Of a stretch of 64,000 nucleotides of DNA, positions 1 to 11,809 are shown piece by piece. The notes below the pieces were generated by a model. The model did no database searches, was not told where the DNA came from, and was given only the letters and a program-made list of their open reading frames with translations. Every line of letters starts with the position of its first letter. Positions within the stretch are counted from its first letter, which is position 1. Origin of the DNA: Aquatica leii (lineage: Eukaryota > Arthropoda > Insecta > Coleoptera > Lampyridae); contig CM069437.1 in the NCBI GenBank assembly GCA_035610365.1, positions 56,072,093 to 56,136,092 of the forward strand, written 5' to 3'. Both the position numbers and the translations under genes were made by a program.

Positions 1-1370
1 GCATTAGCTTAGGTAGTAAAGTAGATAGGCATGTATGTCCAATTGGATCGAAAACTTTCTGTGTTATGGAAAGAATCTGACGTTTCGTAACCACCATATT
101 ATTAATGTCAACATTCTCTTCCAAAAGGTTTGAATTTATAGTCAAAATATCTTCCCTTGGGCACCAATTCAAACCAAGGACAGGACATAGATCAACAACC
201 GTATCTGATCTTAAACTCTGGGTACGCTCCCACCCTCTCAGTTCGAATTTACCCTCTATCATAACAGCAACAGACTCTTTGACAAATCTTGCGGCCGATT
301 CCTCATCTGCCAGGCTCGTCACACAATTATCAACATAGAAACTACGACTCAACCTTTCTACAGTATCCTTGGAATAAACAGTTTCAGCCACATTGCATCT
401 TTTTAAGCACAAAGATAAATGGTATTCCAACGTTGCCCCTAGCAGAAACGGGCTACTAATCAAGTCAAAAACCACGCGCTTGTGACAGAAAATGACCTCT
501 TGGCCCTTGCAATTAATCCACAAAAATTTGAGAAACTCTTAAATCCTTCTCGTTAATACTAATTTGTAGAAAAGCTTTTCTTATATCGGACACAACACGT
601 ATTTTGTTTTCTCTAAATCTTAACAGCAACGAAGAAATAAGTTCTTTTAAATTGGACCCTTTCTCCAAGAAATGATTTAACGATGGTTTGTTGTCGCACT
701 GTTTCCTTGGTTCACATTCATACATTCTTATGTATCCATTTTTTGGACAATTCCCTCCGCTTCCCACTCACCAAAGATGCGCTCGTACTGCTCAAACAGG
801 TAAGCATTCTTCAGTTTACGTACAGCTGAATCCAATCTCTTTTGAGTCAATATGTTGTTAGTCGAGAAAGGAGGGTGACCCTCTAACCATGGAACAAACC
901 TCTAACGTCCATCTTTATTAACCTTAACGGTATGCAAGAAGAGCTCTTTAGCTGCCACGGCTGTTTCCTCCTTGGTCCGCTTATCGGAAGGTTCCTTGAT
1001 TCCTAGCGCTTCAAGTTCCCACAAATCTGTTATGGAAGCATTCTTCACAAATAGGTTTAAAGTGATCATAGCTATATGAGAACGTAGACATTTTACCCAT
1101 AAGTGTCCACCCGACGTGTGTTTCAATCGCTACTAATCCGCATGGTAGTTCTCGACGGCCTCCTGTATATAAATGTCCAGCCACGTCTGCTTCTAGCAAG
1201 AGCTCGATCGGACCAGGTTGTTGAGCATCTGATATTTGGACATTTACGATCCGCATCTCATCGGTCCATAAAAAACTCTCCACAAATCGTCAGCTTTTAT
1301 GTCGCGTCAACAAAAAGCTACCAGCTCAATGCGGAATCTACGATTCGATGAATAAAACAAAACCTAGTAC
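1..1370 (-). mobile_element. BEL/Pao LTR-retrotransposon fossil (protease to reverse transcriptase)
   Basis: Read on the minus strand, the piece near 1080-1280 resembles the end of the BEL/Pao aspartic-protease region (IELLLEADVAGHLYTG, then GLVAIETHVGWTLMGK). The piece near 520-700 resembles the reverse transcriptase (KPSLNHFLEKGSNLKEL, then VVSDIRKAFLQI). The complement of 100-350 continues into later RT sequence (FVDNCVTSLADEESAARFV). The order fits one element running off the left edge of the window. No LTR is visible. It is clearly broken, with several breaks, and is an old fossil unlike the intact BEL/Pao copy at 48.2-54.3 kb. Confidence 0.8.
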
Positions 1371-1689
1371 GCGAACAAAACATACACCGTTCTCTTTATT
1401 ATTTTATTGGATGTTTCGGCACACATTAACTGCAATCCAACAAATCAAAATCGGTACAAAACTATAATACACACACAAAGGTCCTCAAAAAATGCGGCAA
1501 TCACATTCCGCCAATAATTCCCACACATTAACCTAACAACCTAAAGTGACAACAAAAGAAAACCACACAGTGAAACTAAACCTAGAATTGACATGTCGCG
1601 ACGGTGTCGCATTGCACTATTAAAACTACAGATATAATTACGGTGTCTGACAGTATGTATTCATCTGTATTTGTTTGGTTACTTGCGAA
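1371..1689. other. No gene seen
   Basis: AT-rich sequence between two transposon fossils. I recognise no coding segment or repeat boundary here. Confidence 0.4.
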
Positions 1690-2723
1690 AGGGTTCAACA
1701 CTTAGTCGGGAATATCTAAGTGACGAATGTCTTCAAACCTTTGGTTAAGGTCCGAATTAAGCGTCCTTAAGTGTTGACAATAAACAAACAAATCTTCATC
1801 TCTATTTTGCACCTTTGAAAGATTTGGAAACTGAGAACATTCTCCTCTTCCCAAATTTTGTTTGTACAGCAAAAGTTTTGAAATAAACGCAGATATTACA
1901 CTTTTAATTTTGATTAAAGTTAATGTGTCACCTTGTAGTTTCAAATTAGTCTCGTTAAATCTGGCAAATAAATCATAGTCAAATAAGCGATGTCATTTTT
2001 TGAGATAATTAAATTTTGCCGCAAATCATTTTCTTTACTCTTGAGGAATTTCGACACTGAATCAAAAAGTGAATAGAAGCGATCCAAACATGCTTTTTTG
2101 GATAACTAACGTACTTCTGTGTTAAGTAGTAAACGATTATAGTCATCATATTCCAAACAAAGTTGAGCATTTAAGGCATTCCTTTTGATTTTATTAATTG
2201 CTCTAATGACATAATTCATGTAAACTTTCACTAAGGTTTTTTGCGACCAAATGATGTCGATGAATGACAGAATGTACCGATAATACATTCGGTATAGCTT
2301 GTTTCAAGTATGCCAGAAAGCCTCGGTGTCATGCTACCATTGCCGAAGCACCGTCAGTAGCAACGAAGATAATATTAGTCAAGGGTATAGCTTTTACATC
2401 GAATTTTTTTTTAACTCTATAAATAACGTTTCACCCTTTGTATCAGTTTCCAAACATTTAACAAATAACAATTCTTGGGAATTTTTTCCTTTTTTTACAA
2501 ATCTCACATAAGGTTCGTTTCTTGGTAATGTTGACTCGTCAAGCTGTATAGAGAATTCAGATGTTTTTAAGTAGTCTACACATTTCGTCGATGCTTCTTC
2601 GTACAGGATTATTACTCAGTAGAAATCTTTTTATAATATCGAAAGCTGGTTTGTGCAACACGGTGCGTATTACTTCACTTACAGCTGGTAGAATAAGTTC
2701 TTCACCAATAGTGTGTGCGGCAC
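1690..2723 (-). mobile_element. hAT-type transposase fragment (SCAND3/ZBED5-like)
   Basis: Several minus-strand pieces resemble the multicopy proteins named SCAND3, ZBED5 or GTF2IRD2-like, which derive from hAT transposases. The part at 1702-1944 reads SVISAFISKLLLYKQNLGRG and later LVYCQHLRTL-type sequence ending RFEDIRHLDIPD. The part around 2106-2200 carries NALNAQLCLEYDDYNRLLLN followed by TEVR, the usual LHTEVRWLSRG neighbourhood. Near 2520-2560 IQLDESTLPRNEPYVRFV fits the FALQFDEST segment. Frame changes and stops break the coding sequence several times, so this is a dead transposase copy. It stops where the inverted repeat starting at 2724 begins, which suggests that repeat inserted into it. 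Confidence 0.65.
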
Positions 2724-4586
2724 AATGAGTACCTACACAATATGTGACATTTACATGAAATTTTATTCTTACATCTCAAATAATTAATTCAAGAGAGCGT
2801 TACACTGCAGCATTCCATTTAAAAAAATTAGTACAATTAACAGTGGTTTGGTGCAAATAAAAATTTTGATATATACAGGGTTTGCCATTTTTCCGACCTC
2901 GGTTTCTAGTGCCTTTGTGTAAATGTCAGCATAAAATGTTTAGTACTGTACTCACTTCTAATAAAAAGCTGCATGTTTTTAAAAATATTTTTGTTTATAC
3001 AGGGTGTTTAGTTTTCGCTGGGCAGCATACAGTTACACTTTTTTAAATGGCAAAGCACTCTGTTTTTATGTTGTTCGATTAAGACTTAATTTAAATAAAA
3101 AATACATAAAAATTTTTTTAATTGATTGCGGCGTTGCCATTTTAAAACAATTTAAAAATGCAGCATCAGAAAAAAATGGCCACCCAAGTGTTTCTTGAAA
3201 TTTGTGGGTTTTTCCACAGAACGAATTAGTGGACATGGTGTTTATTTTGGGTGAATGTAAAAAAAAATTGTCTTTTAGCTTCTCGTGTTTATAAATTAAG
3301 ATATCCTGATGGCCGTGCTCCAAGTATCGGTGCATTACAAAAATTATTGGTTCCATTCGAACAAATAGGACCGGTAAACTACAAAGCACCTGCTCAAAGA
3401 AAAACTGTCAGAACAGAAGAGACAGAATTTATGGTATTGCAGGCTGTAGTTGAAAATCCAAATGCTAGCACCAAACAAATTAGTGAAGAACTTGGTACAA
3501 TTAGTGCTGGCTTCAGTGAGGAGAGTGCTAAAAAGCCATAAATATCATCCTTATCTCATTGAACTGCATCAAAAATGCGCCTTGTCATTTTGCTAGAAAT
3601 GTCAGTAATTATTTAAACGAACAATATCGTAATCGATGAATCGGCCAAGGAAGTCCAGTGCCATGGCTAGCAAGATCTCCCGATCTTACTGTCATGGATT
3701 TCTTTTTATGGGGGTTCGTAAAACTTGACGTATTTCAAGAAGATCACATTTTCTAACGTCACACACGAGATGTTACAAAATGTGCGTAAATCTTGACCAA
3801 AAAAACTTGAGACGTGCCTACAATAAAATGGGCAAAATTTTGAAAACTTTTTTAAATTTTTATTGATTTTTTAATAGTTTCACTTTTTATGTTTTTTGTT
3901 TAATAGAAGTAAAGCCTACTACAATAAACCTGTTTAAAATAATGCTTGTTGTGATTTAACTGACAATTTATAAATATCTCCATAAGTGTAGATGTTAGGA
4001 GAAAAAAGTACTAGTGCGAATCGATAGAAAATTAAAAACTACATTAGAAACAGTTGAAAGAAATCGAGGGTGCCGTTTAAAAAAAATGAGTTTGAGCAAT
4101 TTGAAAAATTTGAAATTTGCGCTCTCATAGAAAATAAGTATGGCGAATTAAAAAAAAAATAAAAAAATTGCTGTAAAATAAAAACGACGCAATCAATTAA
4201 AAAAAATTTAATGTATTTTTCATCTAAATTAAATCTTCATCGAGCAGCATAAAAATTGATGGGTTGTTATTTAAAAAAGGGCAACTTTATGTTGCCTAGC
4301 GTAAACTAAACACCCTGTATAAACAAAAATATTTTTAAACCATGCAGCTTTTCAATAGAAATGACTACAGTACTAAACATTTTATGCTAACATTTATACA
4401 AAAGTACTAGACACCGAAGTCAGAGTAATGGCAAGCCCAGTATATATCAAATTTTTTATTTGCAACAAACCGCTGTTAATTATAATAATTTTTTTAATAG
4501 AATGCTGCAATGCTCTCTTGAATTAATTATTTGAGATGTAAGGATAAAATTTCATTTAAATGTCACTTATTCTGTAGGTACTCATT
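2724..4586. repeat. Long imperfect inverted repeat around a mariner-like core
   Basis: The left arm (2724-2999) and right arm (4318-4586) are reverse complements of each other at clearly recognisable similarity over about 270 bp. Matching landmarks are the GAGTACCTACA end, a TTAATTCAAGAGAGC block, a GGGTTTGCCAT block and the AAAAATATTTTTGTTTATA block next to the core. The core (3000-4317) has its own mariner-type ends flanked by TA. The whole may be one element with very long terminal inverted repeats, or a mariner sitting in the centre of an older palindrome. Confidence 0.7.
3000..4317 (+). mobile_element. Mariner-like DNA transposon (about 1.3 kb)
   Basis: The element starts CAGGGTGTTTAGTTTTCGCT and ends with the matching reverse complement (AAACTAAACACCCTG), and TA flanks it on both sides, the mariner target duplication. 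The terminal inverted repeats extend at least 35 bp with scattered mismatches. Inside, the plus strand encodes the N-terminal helix-turn-helix (SRVYKLRYPDGRAPSIGALQ, about 3272-3340) and, near 3650-3710, SPDLTVMDFFLWG, the conserved block preceding the last catalytic acid of mariner-like transposases. The reading frame is broken by stops, frameshifts and an internal deletion between these parts, so it cannot make transposase. Length and ends are normal for the superfamily. Confidence 0.75.
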
Positions 4587-5148
4587 CTATACCAACTAAT
4601 TTTTCAAGAAAAACAAATAATTCAAAAATTAATTAACAACAGAATATAATAATACAGTAATACCAAACGTTTGCGGATTTGGTTATTAGCGGAAGTAAAC
4701 AAAATTATAAAATAGTAAGCTATAACTTTTAAGGTGCATTATATTAAATTACAAAACCCAATAGAACTAACTTCTTTTACAAAGTCATTAATAATGTATT
4801 CCTTAGAAACACATCTGCGTTAGACAAACTTGCAATCCCTTCTTAAGTTTTTAAGGAAAAAAATCCTTAATGAATGTTAATGGATTATTGTACTGATGTC
4901 TGTGATGTATAATTTTTTTAATTAACGTAATAAAGACTATAACGTTGCCTTAATAAATATAATTAAAAAGAGATATCAATTTTCTTCAAATATACTTCGT
5001 AACGAAAGTATACTATCTGCGTAACAATACAAAAAAGTATGCTTCTTTTTGTCCAAGATTAAGAAAATTTGTTGTATGCACTTCACATCACGCATAACAC
5101 ATAACTAAATTGTTGATTAGATTTACGACTTTTATATAGGGTAAACAC
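4587..5148. other. AT-rich stretch, no gene seen
   Basis: Homopolymer-rich AT sequence without a reading frame of substance or a repeat boundary that I can recognise. Confidence 0.4.
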
Positions 5149-5990
5149 GGCGATTATTGGATAGTGACAGTTATTGGACAATGAAATTTTTTTGTTAAAA
5201 ACCAAGAGTTCTGTTTTATCATGGTCAATATGTTGTGAGATGACACTACTGAAAATGTAGCTAACTTTAGTGCGAAGTGTAATATTTTACTTGATTAAAT
5301 TTATGCGCGTGTTTAGGTAAAGTTGTTAAAGGTTTTGTTAAGAAATTGAATATTGTAAATTGACTTATAAAGCACAAAGGTAAAGGTTTTTATCCAAACA
5401 GACACTATGAAATCGTTAGTTTAAAGTTAACTAAACGCTGTAATTACTTTTTTAAACGGTTTTTAACCTCTCATTTTAATAAACAAAGATGTCCAATAAC
5501 TATATTAAAATAAGCTTTACTTTCGGTTATTAGACACTGTGTCCAATAACTGATTCTTTTTAAAAAGTTGCGTTACATAGTCACTGGACAATCGGCCTGT
5601 GGTTATTATGTAATTATTATTATTCCCTTTGTATTTTCAATAGGTTTGAAAATGTCCAAAAAACGTATGTACGACCACAATCAAATGCAACTTGCTATTA
5701 AAGAAATGAAGAAAGGTAAATCTTCTTTAAGAAATGTAGTCAAAAAATTTAAGAACCTAAATCATCCCTAGAATTTATAATTAAAGATTCAGGACACAAA
5801 GAAACATTTAGTCCAAATACAGTGCTGACAGGAGATGAGGAATCGCGCTTAGTTGATTGGATAAAGAAGATGATACAAAAAGATTTTCCCAGAAACCAAG
5901 AAAACATTTTAGATAGTGTTCAAAAGTTTTTAAAGGATAATCCAAGCAAAAACCGGTTATTATTGCGTTCTTGTATAAACCTGTATGCAT
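5149..5990 (+). mobile_element. Pogo/Tigger-like DNA transposon, 5' fragment
   Basis: From the ATG at 5652 the protein reads MSKKRMYDHNQMQLAIKEMK and continues KGKSSLRNVVKKF. This is the pipsqueak/CENP-B-type N-terminal helix-turn-helix of pogo-superfamily transposases. After an in-frame stop at 5769 the second DNA-binding (CENP-B) half continues (FSPNTVLTGDEESRLVDWIK) to about 5985. The DDE catalytic region is absent, so this is a 3'-truncated copy. Between 5150 and 5560 the motif GTTATTGGACA or its complement occurs several times (about 5170, 5490, 5526-5552), which looks like subterminal repeats of the element's 5' end. It appears unrelated to the pogo copy near 18.9-22.0 kb beyond superfamily level. 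Confidence 0.65.
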
Positions 5991-6959
5991 AGGCCTGACT
6001 CACCGCGATACCTGTTATAACTTGCTAATCATTTATTCATTGTTATTTAGTTTAATTTCCATATTAATAAAAATGTGTCACAATTTTTTAATTTTATATT
6101 AAACTTTGCGCGGATCTTCTGACGTTGTTCAAGGACCCCCCAATCAATTTTAATTTTTCACTCCCTGAATGATCCCGATGATCAATGATCTTTTTAAACT
6201 TCTTTCTTCATCTATGCATTTGCAACTGTCTCTGAATTAAATTTATTTATAGGTAAATCTTTACTTGTGGGTTATTGTTCAGAAACAAAACATCAAGTGG
6301 AAACTCTCGATCTCATAGTGGATCGATTGTTTACTAACTTCACAATGATCTCAAAGTTCGTTGAAGTTTATAAATTTGACTTTTGATTAGTTTACTTTGT
6401 GAGAAAACGACTACCTTTTACACGGTTATGGTTTTAAAATTAATATTAAATCGTGATCTTCAGCTTTGGAATATACTTTAATAACTGCTAAAGATTATTA
6501 TTATAAACGTAAACAATTAGCTGTATGTAACAAAATATTTAATAAAACGTAGGTAGTACATAGTTACCATGCAAAAGTCAGAAATCAACGTGATAATTAA
6601 CTGCTGTAAGTCATCGGTTCTCGGTGACCAAGTTTTGCTCTCTAACTTTTTCACTTTCTTAGTACAGTTAGGAGTTTTATGACATGTCTGTAGTAGCGTA
6701 GTGGTTGACGTAAATCAAGAATGTTTACCCTACATCCCTTATACACTTGATAGCTAACCAATTGATTAAAAGTGAAGCCAAAATCGGCCATTTGCTGGAT
6801 AATCAAAATATTGTTATATAATTGGTTAACGACATTACAACAAGGTATAATAATAATAATAATATAATAGTCACCATCTTGCGGGTATCTCACAAACTAC
6901 TATTAAAGAAAACTACATCTAAGTAATTAATGTTTTTTAATAGTTGTTCACTACAGAAT
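5991..6959. other. No gene seen
   Basis: No recognisable coding sequence. A short TAA/TAT microsatellite lies near 6846-6866. The rest is AT-rich intergenic DNA. Confidence 0.4.
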
Positions 6960-8040
6960 TAGGTAATCAATTGTTAACCAAGCCAGATTCTAAACTCCAT
7001 AGAAGTTACTTAAGAAGAAGTTGTCTCCGTATTTATAGAAAAAGTATCATGGGAGCAGCTCTACTCTGATTTGATAACCCAGAATATTGTGATCTGTGGT
7101 AAAATAATTTTTTGTAACAGCAGATTTAGAGATATGTTTTTTCTTTATACGACGATTATGTTCTAAAATATGTGTGATGACGGAATGACCAGTTTCACCG
7201 ATATAGACCAAACCACATGAACAAGGAATTTAGTATACAGCTTGAGATGAAAATGTAGAAATTTTTTCTTTGGAAGAAGGAAGAATTTGAGATATTTTAC
7301 CTGTCGAGTTGAATATGGGTTTAATACCATTCTTACGAAGAAGTTTCTCTATTTCATCTGTGACTTTATAAATATAAGGTAAAAATTCCAGTTTTGGATA
7401 AGAGTCGGAAGTAGAAATGTCCTCGAGGTACTCGAGTACACGGATGTAGACGACGATTTATAACTGCCTAAATATCAAGCTTCATATAATCATTGTTGGT
7501 TAAGGTTCTAGTAAGATAACGAAGTTCCGAATCTATGTTCTCGGGTTGGCAACTAGAAAAGACGCGATGAACCAAAGATTCAATAACAGAACGTTTCAGT
7601 GCCGGAATATGACGAGACAAAGCATAGATATATGTCTGTATGTGTGGGATTGCGATAAACAGAATGGCTTAAGTTCGTTGGGTTTACGTGTCACAAGAAC
7701 GTCCAGAAATAGAAGATTTCCATGGTGAATTTGATATCAGTGTGTTGGTTGTTTAGATGATCAAGAAACCTAGACAATTTAAGACGACCATGAGATCAAA
7801 CAATAAAGATGCCATCAACATAACTAAATCAAACTTTAGGTTTAAACATCGATAATTCTAGAGCAACCGTTTCAAAGGATTCCATAAAACAGTTATCTGC
7901 AGCAGGAGATAACGGAGAATCCATAAGAGCGCCCGAAACTTGTTAGCAAACTAAAAGTAAGTGGATGATAAACACTTATCAATAAGAGTAACCAAATTCA
8001 AATCTTTGTCATCGCGAGACAGAATTTGTTCGATGATAAT
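6960..8040 (-). mobile_element. Penelope-like element fragment (RT end, GIY-YIG, 3' pLTR)
   Basis: Read on the minus strand, 7260-8035 is the C-terminal half of a PLE reverse transcriptase. About 7150-7260 encodes the GIY-YIG endonuclease start (complement of the CSCGLVYIGETG motif), and 6960-7030 matches the start of the pseudo-LTR of the better copy at 41.5-44.9 kb (GAATCTGGCTTGGTTAAC). PLEs move by target-primed reverse transcription using this RT plus endonuclease pair. The copy is 5'-truncated and carries several breaks. Confidence 0.75.
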
Positions 8041-8044
8041 AAGC

Positions 8045-8600
8045 GAATACCAAATGTTTTGTTCGTGTGGTTTGGTTTATATCGGTGAAACTGGTCGTTC
8101 CGTCCAGTTCTGTCATCGCACGTATTTTAAGAACATAATCGTTGTATAAAGAAAATATATATTTCTAAACCTGCCGTTGCTGAACATTATTTTACCACAG
8201 GCCACAATACAGATTTTGATAATGCCTGGCTTATTGCAAAATTTCTATTCGTTTTTATTAGAAAAGTCCGAGGACATAGAAATCATGAAACATCCCAACA
8301 GCTTCAATCGTGACAACAATTTTGAACTACCCCTTCATTGGTTTCCGGTTGTACGTAACCCAATCAGAGTCGAGCTTCTTCCACCGAGATGATACTTCTT
8401 CTATAAATACCGAAAACACTTCTTCTTAAATCACTTTTATTGAATTTAGAATCTGGCTTGGTTAATAAGATTATCACCAAACTCTGTAGTGATTCTTTGT
8501 TAGATTATCGTTGACTTCTTTAAGTTTTCGATTTCTGACAGGCGCTGAGGAAGCCCTTTACGAACGACTAACCATTTCTTCTGTATTTTTTCTAGATTTT
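8045..8600 (+). mobile_element. Penelope-like element fragment (GIY-YIG, 3' pLTR)
   Basis: The plus-strand segment from 8050 encodes FCSCGLVYIGETGRSV, the diagnostic start of the PLE GIY-YIG endonuclease. It continues through the C-terminal region (IEIMKHPNSFNRDNNFELPL) to about 8390. From 8400 to 8600 a degraded pseudo-LTR follows, including a decayed form of the hammerhead-like segment (GCGCTGAGGAAGCCC near 8541). It lies back to back with the minus-strand fragment on its left, so the 3' ends point outward. Broken and old. Confidence 0.75.
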
Positions 8601-9189
8601 GAGCAGCGATATGAGATTCTGTAGTTAAATGCCTCTTGACACCATTCATTTCATGTAAACGGGTATCGGTTTATTTTTCCATGTCAAAAGCAAAGTCTGA
8701 GTTGTAGTTAAGCTTGGAAAAACTTATAGATGACCGGTACGCTTCAACAATTGAACTTTATTTGGTTTCAAAAGATTGCTCAATAGATTTAATATCTTAC
8801 AAAAAGTAACTATCGTGGTCACAACTTAATCAAAATAATATTTATTTAGGTCCCCTTGTTCTAAACCGTTTTTACCAATTTATGTTCTTATTAAACAATA
8901 ATAAAATAATAGTTTAGTTTGATCTGGCCAATAAGATGGCAAAAATTTAGCGACGTTAATAGTTGCTTATTTAACGTCATTATAGTCATTTATGGTTGCT
9001 TGGAAGATTCCAAGATTGTTATGTTTTGTTTCCTTTTTTACTAAATGCGGAAATAATAAATACTTTAAATTTTGCTTCATAATTCCAGTGCACGCCGCTT
9101 AATAGAATCACATTAAGACATGGGGTTTTTCTTTCCTTCTTTTCAGTTCTCACGTTTATATGTGTTGGGATTTAAACCTGTGTATTTTT
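8601..9189. other. No gene seen
   Basis: AT-rich sequence between the PLE fragment and an LTR-like repeat. I recognise no coding segment. Confidence 0.4.
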
Positions 9190-9470
9190 AATTTGAGATG
9201 TTCTAAGTTCCCGATGTTTATTGATATCTTTGATTGCTTGATAAATCTAAATTATGTAATGATCTTGCATTTTCATTTAGTTAGAGAACCGGATGGGTTT
9301 CTTTGCCTGTTTTTTCCCTTCTACTATGGTTTCCACCGAATCGGAAACCTCGGTTAAAATTTAATGAGTCAAACTTGAATAAAAACCACGATTTACTTTT
9401 GCTGTGTGTTTTATTTAACCTACTACAGTCTTCCCACATATCGTAAGTAGTGTATAACGAACTTAATTGA
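9190..9470 (+). repeat. LTR-like repeat, copy shared with 36.0 kb
   Basis: About 270 bp aligns with 35990-36250. Shared landmarks are CCCGATGTTTATTGATATCT, GGTTAAAATTTAA, AATAAAAACCACGATTT, TTTTATTTAAC and TTCCCACATATCG. The AATAAA signals and lack of coding sequence suit an old solo LTR, probably of a Gypsy-type element. Family and exact ends are not resolved. Confidence 0.5.
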
Positions 9471-9699
9471 CTACTCGGTATCTAACCGCGAAAGATGCCA
9501 GTTGCTTCTTTAGTAAACACTATTTTTTCAATCATATTAGTGATTGGTCTCCAGATGGCACTTATTGAGAAGAACGAAGTACAGATTGCTCTTTATTCTT
9601 AACTTCTAATTCGAATGGTTACGATATTTTAGTTTCTTTGATACTTCACTTGTCGATGCTTGATCACTCTTACTTAAACTGTGGTATTTCTTAATTTTC

Positions 9700-10345
9700 A
9701 ATTTGCCGAATGTATACTAGCAGCCCCGCTTACTTACTTACAGTCAGTCAGTCAGTACGCGCTTATACGGCATAACTAGCATTTAGTGAAAACTACCGCT
9801 CCGATTCTTTTCTTTGTCATTGATACTTTGCCGCGGAAGATTCCGTTGGTATTGAATTTTTGCAAAGAAAACACGCGTCGCGTTACGAAGCTGTGTTCCT
9901 TTATATCCACCCGAAAATGTCTCATACAGCTACTGCTAAAAGTACATAAGGACGTTGGTCATTCGTTAGTAAGTGGTTGCAACGATATAAGAAAACTGTC
10001 CATTACTTGCCGGAACGTGGGCCGAAAGAAAAAATGATCCCTAAATTCTATCATTGCGTGAAGTAGCAGCAAAATTAAAACGGAAAAGTGCAGATACATC
10101 CCTCGTAGTTATCAGAACCCATCTCCGTGCTCATGACCTTACATGACGTATTTCAAAGAAGAAACGTTTGTTAGGTGAAAAACACGCGATAAACCGACTC
10201 GCTTGAGCAAAGGATCACGATTGGAGGAACGTCATTTTTACGGACGAACCTTCCTGTTTAAGGCCTTCAAACACCTCATAAAAGTGCATATATCTTTGGT
10301 TCTGGCATCGTCACACTTGATTGACGTCGCATGGGAAATCCCATT
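9700..10345 (+). mobile_element. Tc1-like transposase fossil
   Basis: In one plus frame, 10055-10270 reads EVAAKLKRKSADTS, then KHAINRLA and KDHDWRNVIFTDE, the region around the first catalytic aspartate of Tc1-family transposases. Two in-frame stops interrupt this stretch. The preceding 9790-10040 fits the N-terminal DNA-binding part in shifted frames. Downstream of 10345 I lose the homology. This is a dead copy with several breaks. The terminal inverted repeats were not identified. Confidence 0.6.
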
Positions 10346-11006
10346 GAGAATGAATGTGTGAGCACATATTAACCAAAAGCTTCGTAGAAGTGTTCACTTT
10401 GAACCAGTTAACACGAGATATTAGTCACATTTGGAGGTACTTGCCGAATGAATACGCTGTCGACTTGGTCGAAAGCATGCTTCGAAGATGCCAGACAATT
10501 ATCGACCTGCACACGCTCTTACTTAACTTGCTGTAAGTCTAGAAAGTTCTGTAAGCTTCACTATACCATCCATACTTTTTTGGAATATTCTACGCGTCGT
10601 TTCAAATTCTATGGCGCTTTCAGGTATCGCGACGTACACTTAAGAAACCACTATGTTAAAGCTACGTTAGATGATTCTATAAGCGTTCCAAAGTCCAAGT
10701 TACTTCACTAACTAACAAAAATAAAATCTTTATAGTAGTTACAAAATAAATCAAATTGTAACTCAAATGAGTTACAACTTCTAGGAGTCAATACCGAAAA
10801 AGCCATGTACAGAGTTTATCGAGTATTTAACTTTCAACTAAAAAACTCAAATTAAAACATTTAGATCATTATTTTTATACATTTTACTACTTGAGTAGAC
10901 AAAAAGTACTGTGTGCTGCCTACGATCGAATTAAAAATTAGTACAAAGAAACAGAATCACGTAAAAAGAAACAACATAAATATTTTGCAGAAATAAGTTA
11001 CTTTTC
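10346..11006. other. No gene seen
   Basis: Unassigned intergenic sequence. Short open stretches at 10354-10711 have no recognisable family and are probably chance or decayed Tc1 sequence. Confidence 0.4.
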
Positions 11007-11012
11007 TTTATT
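11007..11012 (-). promoter_or_regulatory. Candidate polyadenylation signal of the SEFIR receptor gene
   Basis: The complement of TTTATT gives AATAAA about 135 bp past the stop codon of the last receptor exon. The position is reasonable but unverified. Confidence 0.4.
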
Positions 11013-11144
11013 CTAAAGTATTACAGTCTTAAGGAAGAGCATATTTTCTAACAATAAATATTTTAACTAAACTAAGCTACTTACATAATAAGAAACTACT
11101 GGCCCTTTAATATATTATTGCAAGTTGACGCATTAGTAGTACCA

Positions 11145-11809
11145 TTATATGTTGTTGCAAGTACTGGCGATTCTCAAAAGTTCTTCGCTTTCAACCGCTT
11201 CATCTTGATCAACCACAGTAATCTGAGGAAGTTCGTTTTTGTTGGTAATCGCGATTAGATCAACTTCCTTTTGAGCGTGCTGTATATGATCCAATAACTC
11301 CATATACTGTGGTTCACCTCTAAATCGATTTGGTCTATAAATATGTAAAAACGTCCAGGAATGATAAGGAAGCATTACGAGAGAATTGACAAAGCTATCG
11401 ATATCTTTCAGTAAATCGAATTTTCTTATGCTGTTTAATTCTTCTGGAATGGCGTTAGCTGAGTATGGAAATGTAACTACTAAGATCTGTTTGGTATTAG
11501 TAGAACACGCAATTTTCGTTATTATTGCTTTCATAGTCACATTATCTATTCTATAAACGTTATCGGAATGAGGCTTTGTTGATGGCGAGGCTTCGGGCGA
11601 GGCAACGTAAATAATATGAGTGGCGTCTCTAAACGCTTGATTATACCATAATACTGGGTTTTGGTGATGAGTTTGAGGAATATCAAATACATCTAAGAAT
11701 ACTTCTATGTGTAAGACATCATTGAGCAATCGAGCTAAACTGCGAACTACATTGTAGTGAGCGTTTATAGAAATATTATAAACTAGTAGTACACGTGGTG
11801 GAGTATCAT
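11145..11809 (-). CDS. SEFIR receptor exon 5: cytoplasmic SEFIR domain and stop
   Basis: A TTTTCAG acceptor leads to DDTPPRVLLVYNISINAHYN. The roughly 150 residues that follow match the SEFIR pattern: an RVLLVY strand, a helix VVRSLARLLND, the strand IEVFLDVFD, then LWYNQAFRDATHIIYVASPE, and later KQILVVTFPYS and FDLLKDIDSFVNSLV. The tail (QITVVDQDEAVESEELLRI) is acidic and ends at the stop at 11145-11147. Confidence 0.85.

Noticed and set aside
3066-3389. Minus-strand frame of 107 codons
   Set aside because: It lies antisense to the mariner-like transposase N-terminus, which is recognisable on the plus strand.
6846-6866. TAA/TAT microsatellite
   Set aside because: Short and ordinary for AT-rich animal DNA.
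9495-9602. Short hydrophobic ORF beginning MPVASLVNTIFSII
   Set aside because: Thirty-odd codons with no family, splice sites or context. Probably chance.
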